From Callipepla californica brunnescens (lineage: Eukaryota; Chordata; Aves; Galliformes; Odontophoridae), in contig JALIRH010000077.1 in assembly GCA_023055505.1 (NCBI GenBank), positions 496,001 to 560,000 on the forward strand: a DNA stretch of 64,000 nt, written 5' to 3'. The notes beneath the pieces are model-generated. The model was given only the letters and a program-made list of their open reading frames with translations. It made no database searches and was not told the DNA's origin. The translations under genes were made by a program, and so were the position numbers. Each line of letters starts with the position of its first letter. Position 1 is the stretch's first letter. Shown piece after piece: positions 12,295-25,904 of the stretch.

Positions 12295-15200
12295 TGCATG
12301 TAAGGTTAATTCTTCCATGCAGGAGTTAATTCTGCCGTTGCTGCTTTCTGAAAGTTGGCATCTATGTGGTGGCTGTTCTGGACACGAAACCTGAGATTGT
12401 TTTCATCAGTCCTCAAAAATTCCTACCTTTGCTTCCCCAGCTGTACAGACACTGAAAGCTGAAGGCACTTGTACTAGAGAGCAGAAACTCCTGTCACTGT
12501 ATTGATTTGACTTTTGTTTCCTCTGGGTTCAATACACAGACCCTATGAATAATGGAGTCATCTACTACTTAAATTGATGGCAGGTTTAATAGGGGTTGAA
12601 CTTAAGCAGGTGTAATGAAGGCTGCTTATTCCCACTATCTGAGAAAAATTCAAGCAGAGCACTGTTAGACTTGCAGCATGCCTTGTAATTCATGTTGAGA
12701 AGTTCCTTGCAGATGTGTGTGGATACCTCTGAGGTCTGTCTGATCTGTGTGCTTGTTTCACTGTATGGCAGCGTATGTTCCAAAGCTGCAGAGTCACAAA
12801 ACACATAGCTTGGCTTCTTGCTGAAACCCAGGGGTCTATTATCATGGAAATCAATGTACTGAAGGCTCTTAATGGCATTTCTTTTGAGAATCAGTCCCTC
12901 CCCCTGCTTTTCTCATTCACACACAAGCTGTGTGCGTCTGAACTCCTGTGGAAGTGGGAGCACTGAGTTGGCACAGCAGGATTTGCAGGTGGCTCTGGTA
13001 CTAAGTGGTGCACAGGTTGCGTTTTAAAGTCTGGAGAGTTAATCCATTCAGTCCCCAGCATCCAGGAATACTGGGATTTGATCTGTGCAACTGCTGCCTC
13101 GGCCACGTTGTGTGCTGACAGGGAGTAAGTGCCAGAGAGCAGTGATGGTTCATTATCAAGGCAGTAATTGAAAATACGAGGTTTAACTTGGGTTTGGAGC
13201 AGGTAGTTTGTACCTCCTTGGCTCAGAAGGATCTCATTTGACTCTAGTAGCTTCCCTGGCCTTTGCTGCTTATTAAATAGCATAGCTGGCTCCTGGCGAA
13301 CGAGTGCCACAAAGCAGGGTGCTATCAGCAGTTTCAGCCTTGTTTCCCCATTCAGCTCCTTTCAACTTGGAACTTGGGAAAGGCAGAGGGTGTGACAGCA
13401 GGAAGTGACTGCAGCTTATGGAAATAAGCCACACCAGCCCCTCGTTAGTCACTAATCTGTGGAGTACATCTTCCTTCTCTGCACTGTGTGTCACTGTGCT
13501 AGCAAAGGACTGTCCCTTGGTGCTGACTCCAAGTTGCTCTGACGCTGGTTCATGGCTTACAGGAGGTAGAAATGGGCTTCCTGTCCTGCTTTGTGCCTAG
13601 TTTCCTCCTGTTCCTTTTGGCTTTCCCTGAATTTCTTTCAAGGTTCCCAGCTTTCTTTTGGGGTTTAATGTCTGATCTTGGGCAAGCATCAAAAGTTCTC
13701 GTAGCCACCCTCGTGCCTTGTGTGGAACGGATGTGCAGACATGTGGGCTCCATCTGAAAGGCACTTAATGACAGCTTTATGGGATCTTTTTTCACGTTCT
13801 TTGGGGCTGCTGCCTGTTCCCCCAGCTCTTAGCATGCAGGTAAAATTTCAACTATTATGTTACTAACAGCAAATGTTATTTTGTGTTGAAGTCATGCTGG
13901 AAGTGGTTCAAGATGGGTTTATTTAGTTTCATGAGGGGAACACCGTCTTGCTGATCTCTAACTTTATACTTTTGCTGCCTGGCTGTGAGTTAGAATTGCA
14001 AAGATGAAGCAGGCTGGGCTTGCAGTTGTGGAAAACTTGTGTTCATTCAGAGCCTGCTGGCAATGCTTTGCAGCCAGTCAGCACAGGCTCTGGACACATC
14101 TGGCCTGTGTATGCTTTGGTAAACTTTGCAATTAGTTCCCTGCCTTCCTCAGCCTTTGGCCATCAGGGATCTCCAGCAGGCTGTGTTCCCGTGGTTAGAT
14201 GCTAGTAGGTAGCTTTCTCCTATTGGAAAAGTGTTGACTCATTTACAGATTATTTGATGATGGATGTAGTTGTTCGGAATTACTTCGTGGTCTTGCAGTT
14301 TTAATGTTCCATAGATGACATAGTTGCTGGGATTCACGCACAGGACACTTTCCATCAGTTCATTTGCTAGGTGTTTTTCCGTGTTCTCATGGATTTGTAT
14401 TTGGAAGATGTTTTGAAACACGGCTTTTCCTCTGCTTGTCCCTGTTTCCAGTGGATAGTTGAAAGGTTGTCAGCAACTGCTCTGACAGGAGATTTTGCAT
14501 GTACTTCTTAGGAAGCCAAAATGCTATTTCTGATGGTTTTTGTTCCATGGTGATATGTATGTAGGAAAGAGTGGGTAGAGTATTTGGTATTAAAATGCTG
14601 AAGGGTGGACTGTTAAAGAACATATGTGTCCAGGCTACAGCCAGGCAGGCTGAAATGCCATCTCGTGTGGAGCATGCCCTAGGTTCCTCCCTGCCCTTTC
14701 CTGGGCTGCAGAGCACTTTGTTTCAGCCACCAGAAGCTGATACATCGTTAAATTCCCCAAGCTTTGCTAATTGCTTCTTGGAAAGCTCCTGTAAATACCG
14801 CCCTGGGGATCCCCTAACCTGTACAGCATGTCTGGAAGGGCAGCTGGCAGCAGAGGTGAAGAGCTCGCTTTGCAAGAACAGTTTTTATTACTCAGATATG
14901 TTAACTACACCTAAAGTTACTTCAGCTGCTTGGTGGGAGCTGTCACCGATCCAGATAAAGCTGATGCCCTCCTTAGCCTAAAATCTGGACAGTCTTCATC
15001 TGACAGTGTAGATGCCCTCCGTCATGCTGGTTCATCTGGCTGCCTGCTCTGAAACTGGTTCTCATGCACAAGGAGCGCTGAGGAAGCCAGAAGCAGCTGT
15101 GAAGGGGAATACAGGAGGCAGGGTAGTTACAGACTGCCAGGTCTGGGAACAGTGGTCAGCAGGGAAAGCATGCCCCTTATCAGTTGCAGTACCTTGCTTG

Positions 15201-17139
15201 CTCTTCCTCTTGATGTGTTTTATTTGCTGCGTTTTAGTCTTCTGTGGAGTTTCTGCAGGCAGATGACTGAAAATCGGGAATGCAAAAGTGCTGACTCTGG
15301 TTTTGCATTGCTCTACAGCTTTTGCTAATGCTGTCCAAGCCCCCACACAGTTTAGCTGGGAAACAGACTGCTAAATGGATGATCTAATTACCAGAGAATG
15401 CTGTGATCTTAAATATTGTTCTCCATCACAGGAATTACTTGAAAACTGTTGTGTGTTCCTCGAGCTGTCAGTTGTCTTTCAGCATCCTCTTTGTGCTCTT
15501 TCATCTTTAAACATGTTCTGAAGCTCAGATAACTTACCTATCAGCAACTACGAGGACGTCTCTTCTCATCTTGTGCTCCTTAACCGTAGCTGTACTGGCA
15601 GCTTGAAAGCTGTTTACAAAGGAGATAAGGAAAGGAGCTGTGTTGTAGCTGCTGTTTCTCTAAATAATTTTGTCATACTCCAGTAATGCTTGGTGGGGAT
15701 GTCAGCTTGCTTTCAGCTTGCAAAGCCGGCATGCAGTCTCTCTGTTTGTAACCCTGAAGGACAAATCAGTGCTAAGGGCAGTTCTACCAAGGGCAAGGTC
15801 CTTAAACCACTTCTAGCTGTGATGCAGAGATTATGAGGTAGGTTTGGGGGCTGTTGGGACAGGGGTGACAGCCCTGAACTGAGTTCAGATTCTGCGTGTG
15901 CTCTATTTTTACAGCACTGGTTGCATAGGTAAATTGCCTGAGGCATCTTAAGATAATTGTAAATACCATAATTGTAAAATTGGAGTTTGTTTATAAAAAA
16001 TACAATTTCTGCCCAGCTTTCCTGGAATCATTCTGTTGAGAGACCATTTGTATAATGAAGAGGCAGCTCGCTCATCAGATATTAATAGTGTTATCTGTTT
16101 CACTCTGAATGCTGTGTTAAAATAATGAAATAAAGGAGTATAGTACGTGGATATCGAACTTAACACTTTTATGACTGTTACTTGACTAAATTCTGTAGGT
16201 TTCAGTTTTACAGACTACATCAGGCAGCCAGTGTGAAAGGAAGCCCGTTTCTGCGTGGGGGAGAAGCATGTGGTGTACTCAGCTTCTCAACTCGAATGCA
16301 CCAATGTGTGTACACAGTGCCTAGTAAAAAAGCAAGGGTCACTGTTAGCATTTCTTTACTGTGAAGAAGTGGTTTAATTAGGAAGCTTTAATCAGGGTCT
16401 CTTTGTTTTAGGCACTGTTAACTGTAATCCAAACTCAAATCAAAACTACAGCTCTTTAACACCGAATGCAGGTCATTTGGGTTGCTATTACAACTTGTTA
16501 ACTCAAGAGCTCTAGTGTTGATTGTCTTGTGAAAATAGGGTACTGCTGGAAACAGATCTGAAGCTAAAAGAGGGTGGCTGCTTTGAGAGCTGTCTGGGTT
16601 TTATTTTTCTCTTCATCTGTTGATCCTGAAAATGCTTGCAGCCCTGTGTATGCTCTGCTGGTTCTTTGCTTGCTGCTGCAGGAGGTGGGCTGTTGGGGCA
16701 GAGGTTTTGCTTTCTGTTCGTTGCAGGAACTGCCGGACAGCGCACTTGTGAAACAGGAGGCACTGGGTTTAGCTGGAGGGTTCTGTAGTGGCTTTTGAAC
16801 TGTTGTTACACGTTCAAGAAGTGGACAGAAAGTCTCCTTTCACAGGCTCTTCTCTTACACAGATCAGCTCCGTCTGCTTCCCTTACCTTGATGGAGTAGC
16901 TGGTGAGGAGGGCTTGAGTTAAGCTTGCAACAAAGAGAGGATGCACAGTAATTCAGGGTAGGGGAAAGACTCAGGGGGAAGCACAGAGTTTGGCAGACTG
17001 CTGAATCACTCCTTCCTGGTATTTTTGTCAGAAGAGACAGGCCGAGGAGAGTCCTCAGTCTTCAGTGCCAGTCAGACTTCCCATTTCTCTCATGTCCCTG
17101 AACCACTGGGGAAAGGTTGGGTGAGCAAGATCCCTCCCA

Positions 17140-17720
17140 CTGTAAGAGCAGAGCAAGTATAAGACAGCCTCATGAGGCTGAATGTGTACACATCCCAATG
17201 ACAAACATCCCAGGGATCTGAAGGAACTGACTGCTGCAGTTGACAAGCTATTCTCCACTATGTTTGAAAAGTCCTGGATGTCAGATTAAGTCTTTGGGGA
17301 AACATCACTCCCTTTTTTTAAGAAAGGGAGAAAGGAAGACCAAAGGAACCACAGGCTGCTGGGCCTGTATGTACCTGGAAAGATCATGGAGCTGATCCTC
17401 CTGGAAGAGATATTTAAGCATGTGTGAGATGCTGAGGTGATCCAAGGCAGCCAGCATGGCTTCACCAGGGGCAGATGAGGCCTGACCAAGAGAAGAGAGA
17501 TTAAGGTTAGAAATCAGGGGGGAATTCTTTATTCAGAGGGCCACGAGGCTCTGGCACAGGCTGTCAGAGCAGCTGTCGTGTCCCATCCCTGGAGGCTTTC
17601 AGTAGCAGACTGGATAGCACCCTGGGCAGGATGAGCTGGTGGGGTCAGGCAGCCCATGGTTGGGTTGGGGCTGGATGATCTTTAGGGTCTCTTCCAACCT
17701 GAGCCATTTTATGTTTCTTT
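17140..17720 (+). mobile_element. CR1 fragment, plus orientation, with an internal deletion
   Basis: The first part (to about 17,490) translates in shifting frames to RT blocks: a KELTAAVDKLFSTMFEKSW segment, [16 protein letters not shown] and QHGFTRG. The next bases (from about 17,500) match the extreme C-terminal part and 3' UTR (GAATTCTTTATTCAGAGG; GGCTGGATGATCTTTAGGG). RT motifs A to C and the thumb are missing between them. The 3' end lies at about 17,715-17,720. Old and strongly mutated; the upstream limit is approximate. Confidence 0.8.
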
Positions 17721-20700
17721 CTCTAGTCCTTTCTAATCCCATTGCCTCTGTGACCAGAGGTTTTTGTGTGTTTGTTTTTACTGTTTCTGCAGTGATAGTT
17801 TTAGCTGAAAAGTGCTGCTATTCAGCCAGTATTTGCTTCTGTCTGGTAATTTGGGGTTGAGTGAAAATAGATGCTTCAAAGCAAATCTATACTGACATCC
17901 TGTGTTGGGAGAAATTTGCAATTTGAGGTGCTGAAATCTAGGGGGAAAAAATCCACATCCTAGGCAGAATTTTGGAGATGCAGACCTGTGCATTGGCTTG
18001 TTGTGCCAGGTACGCAGTTTTTACCTGAGAAAAGGAAGCCTGTGTCCACTCTAGATTAGGTGAAAAATCTTTGTGTGCTAAGAGATTAATGAAGCTGAAC
18101 AGGTAATTAATAAAAAAGTGGAGGGTTTTCCTGTTTACCCTGGTAGGGGTCATTTTGCTGGTACTGTGTCAGGAAATAACACGAGCAGGTGACTAGGACT
18201 GTTTTTTCCCAGAAGCACAAGCAGCTCAAGGTGCGTGCTTGACTTTTTTTTTATAGGGAGCCTGAAGTTTACTTCCAGCTGAGTGTGGGATCCATGCTTC
18301 TACCTGCACACAGCCTTCAGTGGGAGGTAATGTCATCTATGTTAAACTTGCTGCAGAAACATGAAGTTTATTTTTGTATGGATGTAATTAATACCACTTC
18401 ACTGTTTTCAGATACTATCTTGTATCTGTGCTGTCTAGTGTGCATCTGGGGCTGCAAGCTGGAGGAGCAGGTTGTTGGTTACTAATGAAAAACAGACGTG
18501 CATTGGCAGAAGATTCAAGTGCTCAGAGATTGGTGTTTAAGAGCAGATGATGACTGAAGTTGTCTTGGATAATTTGCTGCCTAGCTTGAGAAAAGCTTTG
18601 CAGTCTGTAAGCTGGTGCCTGGAGTGAGTCAGGCAGGAGGGGAAACCTTGCACCACATGCTGCTTGTTGCTACAAAGTTCATTTGCTTGGTTACCAAGAG
18701 AAACAGCCATGCTTCCTGAAGACTTCAGGGCTTTTGAAGAGGCAAGAAGCTGAAGCTCCTGAGTATACCCAGAAACGCCCTGAAACTGAGGCTGTGGTCA
18801 GCACACTGGGAGTTCTTAGTTCATGATAGGCTCCATCCCAGGGCATAGATTTGGTGACCTGCATGGGAACCTTGCGAGCAGGTTGGAGTGATTTATCCCT
18901 CGCCTGATGCTCCCGTCTCATGATTGCTCAGGCCTATTGCAGCAAACTGTGTTTCCAGACAAGGAGGAAAACTATTGACCTGCTTTTCTTTTTCAGAAAA
19001 GCAAGTGGTACTTTATATGACAGTAAGGATGGTATTTCTGAATATGCTTGGACTAAATTTACTAGAAGAAATTGGGAAAGTGTAAAAAGTGACTTGGGAA
19101 GCATGTATTTATTGTACATTGGCAACACATTTATAGACAGTTTGATTTGTAAATAGATATTGTTTATTTGCATTTCCATAGCCAAAACCAATCTGGATTT
19201 AAAAGGCATAGCTGTAATCTGGAGGTCTTTCTGCACTTTTTTCTGTCCCACATCCCAAGTTCTTCACTGGCAGCTGAGATGTCCCATGATACCAGGGCAC
19301 CAGGAGAAGTGATGCACTGTGGTACCCTGTTGATAACTCACCCATCCTTTGTTTTTGGCTCCTTGGCTTTGCCACCAGATGGAATAACCCACCTGTGGGA
19401 TTAGATCTGCTTTGATCACATGAGGTGAGGATTAGGATGCAGTGTTGTCACTTGCTAAAATTATTGGCAGTGTAACCCCATCTGAAAAAAATCTCCCCAG
19501 CCTAACCACAACGTGCACGAGGCATCGGCTAGGCCTCTGGATGTGTATTTGCCATTCAGAATATTGAAGCTCATCTGAGAAACTTTGCAAACCACGAGTA
19601 TATCTCCTGCACACATCTGCTGGGCTCAGAGTTGAAATTCACACCAGAGCCAAATTTGCAATTCAGCTCTTCCAGTTCACACAGGTTTTGCTGCTGGAAA
19701 CTTACTTGGTGATGCTTTTTTCTTCCTTTTTAATTTTCAACTCCATCATCTCTTTTATCCTCTGATTGTTTTATGTGATTTCTGACTTGATCTTTAATTA
19801 GAAATGTCTGACATATCTCACAAAAGCCCCTGGTTTTGCATTCAGATATGTGACATTCGTTAGGATTCTGCTTTTTTTGGTTTTCTTATTCTGATGTGTC
19901 ACATAAACCCATCACGTGCACTGTTACCAAACCCATTGGTTCTTCTTGTGCCTGCATCCCTATTATGAGCCTTTCTAAGCCCAGATACACGTGGCTGAGG
20001 GCTGGCCTGCAAATTCCATTTTTGCTTGGTGACAGGAAGAGCTTTCAGAGACTCAGATGAGACAGACAGAGGTGATTTCGCTCGTGGATCACATGTGCTG
20101 GAGGAGGCTGTGGTGGAGCTTTGCTGCCTGGCAGGGGTTGTGTTTTGCTGTTGCCGCTGTTACACCAGAGCACCAGTGATCTGCTAAAGATTACTGAAAC
20201 AAGTAACAGGAAGTTTGCTTTTGAGGACAAAATCATCCATGCGTTCAGAGAGTAGGGTAGCATCTTGATATGAGTGTGGGTGGAGTGCCAGAGGACTGCT
20301 GCCTTAGAACCAGAGGGTTTATTATTTTGATTACTTCAATAAATGTAATCAGTAGATAGAGAAGGTGACGCCTTCACCTAGATAAGACTGAACACTGTAC
20401 GAGCTACCTCACAGTTCTTTGTCCCAACAAAATCCTGTGCTTTCACCTCCAGTGTTCTCTGCTGCTTATAGTCATCACCCAGGCTTTGTCATGGCCTGTA
20501 CACGCTGGGCTGCTGTCTGTGGACTGCTTCAAGACAGGTAACAATGAGCTGCTTCCTCTGTATTTTCTTATACTAGAGGAGACAGCCTGCAGCGCAGCAG
20601 TGAGCTTCCCACTCAGAGAGGTTGGAGATGGCAGCCAGGTTGGAGAAGTTGGAGCTGGAAGGAGGACTGCGTAATACACAATTAATATGAGGATCATACA

Positions 20701-22508
20701 TTTAAGAGAGGAACTACATTTGAAATGGCATGAGCGGGCAGAACTTGTTTTTTCCCAAGGAATATCTGCAGCTTGCCATGCACGTAGCTTTTAGCTGGTA
20801 TTGTCTCTAATGACCTACAGTCCTTTAAAGATTTTATTATTGTACTTCATTGGTACTGTTGAGGTTTTGAATGGGCGGGTGCTGTTAAGTGCATACACTT
20901 AAGTTTTTGCTGTGTTGCAAAGATCTCTGTCTGGGGTAGCTTTTATATTTTTATTTTTGGAGCCATGGGCATTGTAGGTTTATGGTTTGAAAGAATTAAG
21001 TGCTTAGTGGTTTAAAAGACACAAGCAGGGAGAAAGGGCATGCCCTCAAAACAAGCCAACTTGTTGAAGCAGAGCTGGAGCTGTGACAAACAATACTTGT
21101 TTTCTAAGGAGAATTGCCATGGTCTTCTCCTTTGTTTACAAAACAGTGCAACAGAAGGAAAACCATAGAACAGAGAGTCATCTCTTCCTGCTGCTACCAT
21201 TAGTGATGTTTTCCTATGGTAGCTGTGGTGGGGTTCATGTGAAATGGGAAATACTGGCTGGTGCCTTTGGGTTTCTAGATGTCTGAGTCATGGTACTGCT
21301 GTGTCCTGTTAGCTGGTCCCATAGCCGTGCATACAGTTACATTAGATGAGTGCTGAGAGAGTGTAAAGCTCCTATATAGCTCTTAGACTTTGCAAAAGGA
21401 TTGAAGGTGGCCAGGGAAGAGATGTTACAAAGCAGTCTGGATTAGAAAGGCAGAGGGTCACCTTTTGGAGAAGTGAGATTAGGAGAGGACTCAGTTGGAC
21501 CCGGACAGGTAGGGTTGCTTCCCCAGAGGTCACCCAGGCCCTTGCATGGGCATTGTCTGCCATTTCTTTGTCTTCATGCACACGCTGCTGACTTGCCATG
21601 TGGGAACTGAACTTTGATTTTGTAAGGAACATGCTTTCAAATAAAGGATAAAACAAAGCAAAAATCAGCTATTAACAACACATAAGCTCCTCCGGCTCAC
21701 GAGGAAGAATCCATCAGCTTCTGAAAGCAAAGAAAAATGTCACCCAGCCTGTGGGACTCCATTGGTCTGGATGTGGTGAGCCTGTAGGAGTGGAAGGGGA
21801 AACTGAAGCCTGTGTACCTCCATGATGCCTGGTAATCCCAGCTGTGTAAGGAGGTGCACCACGATGGTGAACATCTGCAGGTAATCCCAGCTGCAGAGAA
21901 TGGTCTGTCCTGAAGCCATGAGAGTTGGCTGGTACAGGATAGGGCTGGAGCAGTTGCCTCTGTTAGCATTTTTATGTTCTGTTCTGCTGTGGTATTCTGC
22001 TGGAAGCCATAGAATTGGGCAGGAGAATTGCAGAACCATGACAGCATAACTGATTTTCACATGTGATGATGAAATGAAGACTTAAGGAGGTTTTTGGAAT
22101 GCTTCTGGAGAGTTTGAGTGGCTTTGCAGGTGCTCACAGAGCCCGTATGAGACTGAACATAATTATTCGGGAATGGAATGGAGAACTCTGTATTTTGGTA
22201 TGGTAGGAAAGGAAATGGGGGGGTTTCTGCTCCATACTGTGGATTATACTGGTGGTGAAGGATTTCTGTTGCAAACTGTTGCTTCCTGTGGGAATTTTTA
22301 TCTCCTTTTCAACCAGGCTTGTTTGCTTTTCTGGTACAATGCTGTGGTGTAATTTACTGCTTCCAATACAGTAAGTTAAGCAGTGATGTTAAAAAAAAAT
22401 AAAATACAAACGCATAATAGTTCCTGAAACTCTTAATAACTTTCTGAAATAGCACAAGGAGGCAGGATTGTATGTGGGTTGTTTTAGTCTTTAAAAATTT
22501 CCTTTAAT

Positions 22509-22546
22509 CAGCTGGAATCCTATGTATCAGCTGGATTCCTATGTAT
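22509..22546. repeat. 19-bp tandem duplication
   Basis: CAGCTGGAATCCTATGTAT at 22,509-22,527 is repeated directly at 22,528-22,546 with one mismatch (A to T). Confidence 0.85.
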
Positions 22547-24366
22547 ATATTGACCCTAAAAATGCCCAGAGCTTAAAATTAGAATGGCAGTCCCTAATAA
22601 ACCTTTATCAGGGAGCCTTTGCTACTGGCTTTCGTTTAGCACTGAAAGCCTTGGAAAGTCACTGTTTAACAGCATGAACACAGCTCCTCAGCAGAGCACT
22701 GGGGATTACAGCAGATCTTATTAGCTTTTATTATTGCTGTTGTTTGTTTAAGAGATGCATGATGCCTGCAGAAGCTTGACTTTTCATTTGCTTAGTGGTA
22801 TAGCTATGTTCTTCAGATGCATTAACCATCGTGCTCTGAGCACCACGAGAAACTGAGCAGCTCAGTGACTTACAAAAAGGGCTGTGGTGAATATCTTGGT
22901 ATTGCCAGGAATTCATAAATAATGTAGATCTTTTCTACTGAAATCTTCTTTGGTTTATAAAATCATTGATTATGGGAAGGCCTGTAGCCTTTCTTATCCA
23001 GGAGGAAAAGGCACCGTGTCCATCTGAGTCATGCTGTCCTGTCACACAGTGTACTTTAGGAAGTAATGTAGTTATTTTTGTCACCAGATGAATGACCAGA
23101 GTTATGGCAGGGCTCTGTTGTGAGAGCTGTCGTGAAAAGGTTGGCTTGTCCTGCAGTGATCCCTTGGCAGGAGTTACACTTCTCTGATTTGGGTCCACTC
23201 AGAAAATACATGTAGGGGGCAGGTTGTAACTGCCTGCTTCTTTGAGGCAAATTTCCTCAGCTGCTGTGTTTTCTTCTTTGAACTTCTGCTCCCATATAGC
23301 TTCTACGTGTGTGTGTCTGTGTGCATCAGTTCTTTTTTTCCTAATACCTGCTCTAGCCCTGCATCTTCTGTAAAATGTTCATTACTCAGGCCCAAGCTGC
23401 TCTGCTGGGTGGATCCAGTGCAGCAGTGATATGCTGGACATCCCAGTATCCCTATCTGTTTTGCAGAGCAGTGGCTGTGCCTGAACATCAGGTGCATCTG
23501 TTGGCATCTTATGGCTATAATGCTGCTCTCGTAGCAGAGTTCTTGTTTCTGGGGGAGGACACTGGCTTTGTAGGCAGGTTGGTGCATACAAACCACACAA
23601 CTTTGCTGTCTATCCACTCAAATCAGTAAGCAGCCCTGAAACCCACTGCACAGAAGTCCTAAGAAACAGTCTCACCTACTCTTCTCCTAAACAGACTGCT
23701 GAATATGTCAAAAAGATGAAACACATATGTAGAGGCTCAGTGTTATTGGCCTGTGGGCAGTAGGGTGCTTCTGTTTAATGAAAGCTCGTGGCAGCATTAC
23801 ACACTGAGAATTCTCCCCTTTGCTGAAACCTATATTGAATGGTGACCGCTAATGGTGATGTTAAGTAGCAGGTTAACTGACCAAGAATCACTGGGAGCAA
23901 TTTGGTTCTGGAGGACGACCTGTGTTTGCCCTTTGCAGTAGAGCTGGAGCCAGCTGGGAGGTGAATGTCAGAGACTTTCCTGCTTGCTGTCCCCATCTCA
24001 AGTGTGCTCCATTAATGAGAAGCGAAATCCCTGCTCCAGTGTAACACCAGTGACAGCGTGCTTTGTAGAGACAGCGTTGCTGATGCTTTTGTGTCACTGA
24101 AGAGATGAGTTGATCTCTAATTAGCATTCTCTCTTTGCAAGTCTGGAGAGAGTTCTATGGTCATCTCTGTGTTAGGACTTCTGTTCTCTCACACATGCAA
24201 GATGCAAATGCCTGGTCAATAGTGGGTGTCCATGTCTGATTCTTCTTGCTTTCTCAGACAAGTTGCATCCTTCAGCCAGCTTCTAGAGGCAATTCAGAGC
24301 ACTTGTGGAACTAAAGGTTTTTTAAACTGCTGGTGAGGAAGCATATTCATAGGAAAGGTGGCATTC

Positions 24367-24480
24367 AAAATAGTAATAAAAAAACACATGAAAAACAGAA
24401 CAACTGAGCCAAACCAACCAACCAACAAAAAAAAAACAACTCAAAAAAAAAAAACAACCCATCACCGAAACACAAAACAG
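24367..24480. repeat. A-rich low-complexity tract with CCAA units
   Basis: Several A runs of 8 to 12 bases are separated by AAC and CCAA units (AACCAACCAACCAACA). Low-complexity DNA; it also produces long spurious open frames on the opposite strand. Confidence 0.85.
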
Positions 24481-25145
24481 GCAGGGAGATGGAAGCTGTA
24501 AGAGAGACAAAAGGGATCTGATGATAGCGGACAGTCTGATGAAACTTTGGACTAGTCTGTTAATGTTCGCACTGTCTGACCCCTATGTCACCATGGGAAG
24601 AAAAGATCCATGAAGAAAGCAGAAGTGTAGCAAAGGTGAGACACTGAGTACTGGAAACTGAATCTCAACCTCAAGAATGAGATGTAGCTTGTTAGTTTCT
24701 TTTTCTGGCTTTCCCCCAGGCCTTTTTGCAGACAGAACAGCCTCATCTTTCTCACCCTCTCCCCATAGGAGAGCATGCAGTTCTTTAATCATAGTTGTGT
24801 TGATCGCTAATGGAATTTTGATGTCAGCCAGAAGCATGGCTCCTTCTTAGCAAAGCTGTGTGCTGGTGCCTAGTGTTATCCTTCCCCAAGTGAAGGACTT
24901 CCCTTTTCACTTAGTAAAACTTCATGAGGTTCCTGTCTGCCCTTTGCTCCAGCCTGTCAAGGTTCAGAGCAGTGCGACCCTCTGTTGTATCAGACTCCGA
25001 ATGAGTCCTATAGGTTTGCTTGTGTACTGTTTAAGTGTTCTCTAACCTCATCTTCATCCATCAGCAGTATGTCACCCTTGTGCTGGACCTCCCCTGTTGT
25101 GTGTGGGGCATGAGATTCTTGAGAGTCAGTATTACCAGACAACCT

Positions 25146-25589
25146 TCACATCACTCCCCAGATTAATTCCAGAATTCTTTGGCTCCCTTTACCCCAACAC
25201 TGCAAGATCAGACAGCATTCCTTAATTCCATGTTTGTCTCCTGCCCCTGCTGCTATATTTCTTTTGCATTTGAGTTTGCCTGGGAGCTCCTTGCTCCTCC
25301 TTGCAGGCTTCCTACCGCTTTCTGCTTGTTGGGTTGGACCGTTCTTCAGCTTGGAGGAGTTACTCCATAACATCACCCAGCTCTTCTGCCACCCAAGTGT
25401 GCTGAGCTTCCAGCATGACATGAGAGCTTTCTCCTTAGTGGCCTTCAGGTTCTTCTGCTTACACTTCTTTTTCAAGTTTTGCAGGTGGGTTTGGCTTTCC
25501 TGAAGTTTAATTTGGACATGCAGAAATGTAGTTTGTAAACTGTCAAGGTGGTAGTCTGACTCAAGCAGAAATAACACCTCTTTTGGCAA
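25146..25589 (-). other. 147-codon open frame of coiled-coil character, not recognised
   Basis: This minus-strand frame contains a Leu- and Lys-rich stretch (IKLQESQTHLQNLKKKCKQK) that could form a coiled coil, followed by a basic, Trp-containing region. No known family was recognised, no splice sites or poly-A tail support it, and open frames of this length are expected by chance in 64 kb. It lies next to the tandem duplication at 25.6-25.9 kb. Most likely it is non-coding; a decayed retrocopy is the alternative. Confidence 0.15.
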
Positions 25590-25632
25590 AAGCCAGGAAT
25601 AGAGTCTGTATCTTCGGATGGGTGCAGTATTT

Positions 25633-25904
25633 TCCTTGAAGCATTCAATTTGGCTTTAGTGGCTGAGTAGTGAATGTAGCTGTGGAAAGAAAAAAAAAGA
25701 AGATTTTATTTCTATTTTGTGGTCTTCTCTCCTCGTATCTTTCCTAATGTAACAAAGTATCTCTGTTATTGGATGGATTGGATGTTAACCTTGGAGCATT
25801 CAGTTTTAGTGTCTGAGTCAATGTCTAGCATGTAGCTATAGAAAAATAAAGACTTTATTTCTGTTTCACGTTCTCTCTCTCCTTAGGTCTTTCCTAATGT
25901 AACT
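25633..25904. repeat. Tandem duplication of about 120 bp (two diverged copies)
   Basis: Copy 1 (25,633-25,753) and copy 2 (25,789-25,904) share the order CCTTG-A/G-AGCATTCA, TTTTAGTG-like, GTCTGAGT-like, ATGTAGCT, GAAA with A run, GA-TTTATTTCT, TTCTCTC and TCTTTCCTAATGTAAC. They are separated by about 35 bp, with substitutions and small indels between them. Origin and function are unknown. It could be a local duplication or two remnants of one short interspersed repeat. Confidence 0.75.

Larger units (their letters stand above)
7896..17139. other. Non-coding stretch with few repeats
   Basis: Holds the T16 run, the short CR1 end at 9,892 and the TG microsatellite at 12,272. The longest frames (10,212-10,643 plus; 12,891-13,310 minus) have no recognisable domain and were not called as genes. 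Confidence 0.7.
17721..25145. other. Non-coding stretch
   Basis: Contains only the 19-bp tandem duplication at 22,509 and the A-rich tract at 24,367. No CR1 end, RNA gene or convincing exon was recognised. Confidence 0.7.

Noticed and set aside
12891..13310. 139-codon minus-strand open frame with protein-like composition
   Set aside because: No family recognised and no supporting signals; within chance expectation.
21697..22060. Two overlapping minus-strand frames (116 and 106 codons)
   Set aside because: Both are open together and neither resembles a protein. The region simply has few stops on that strand.
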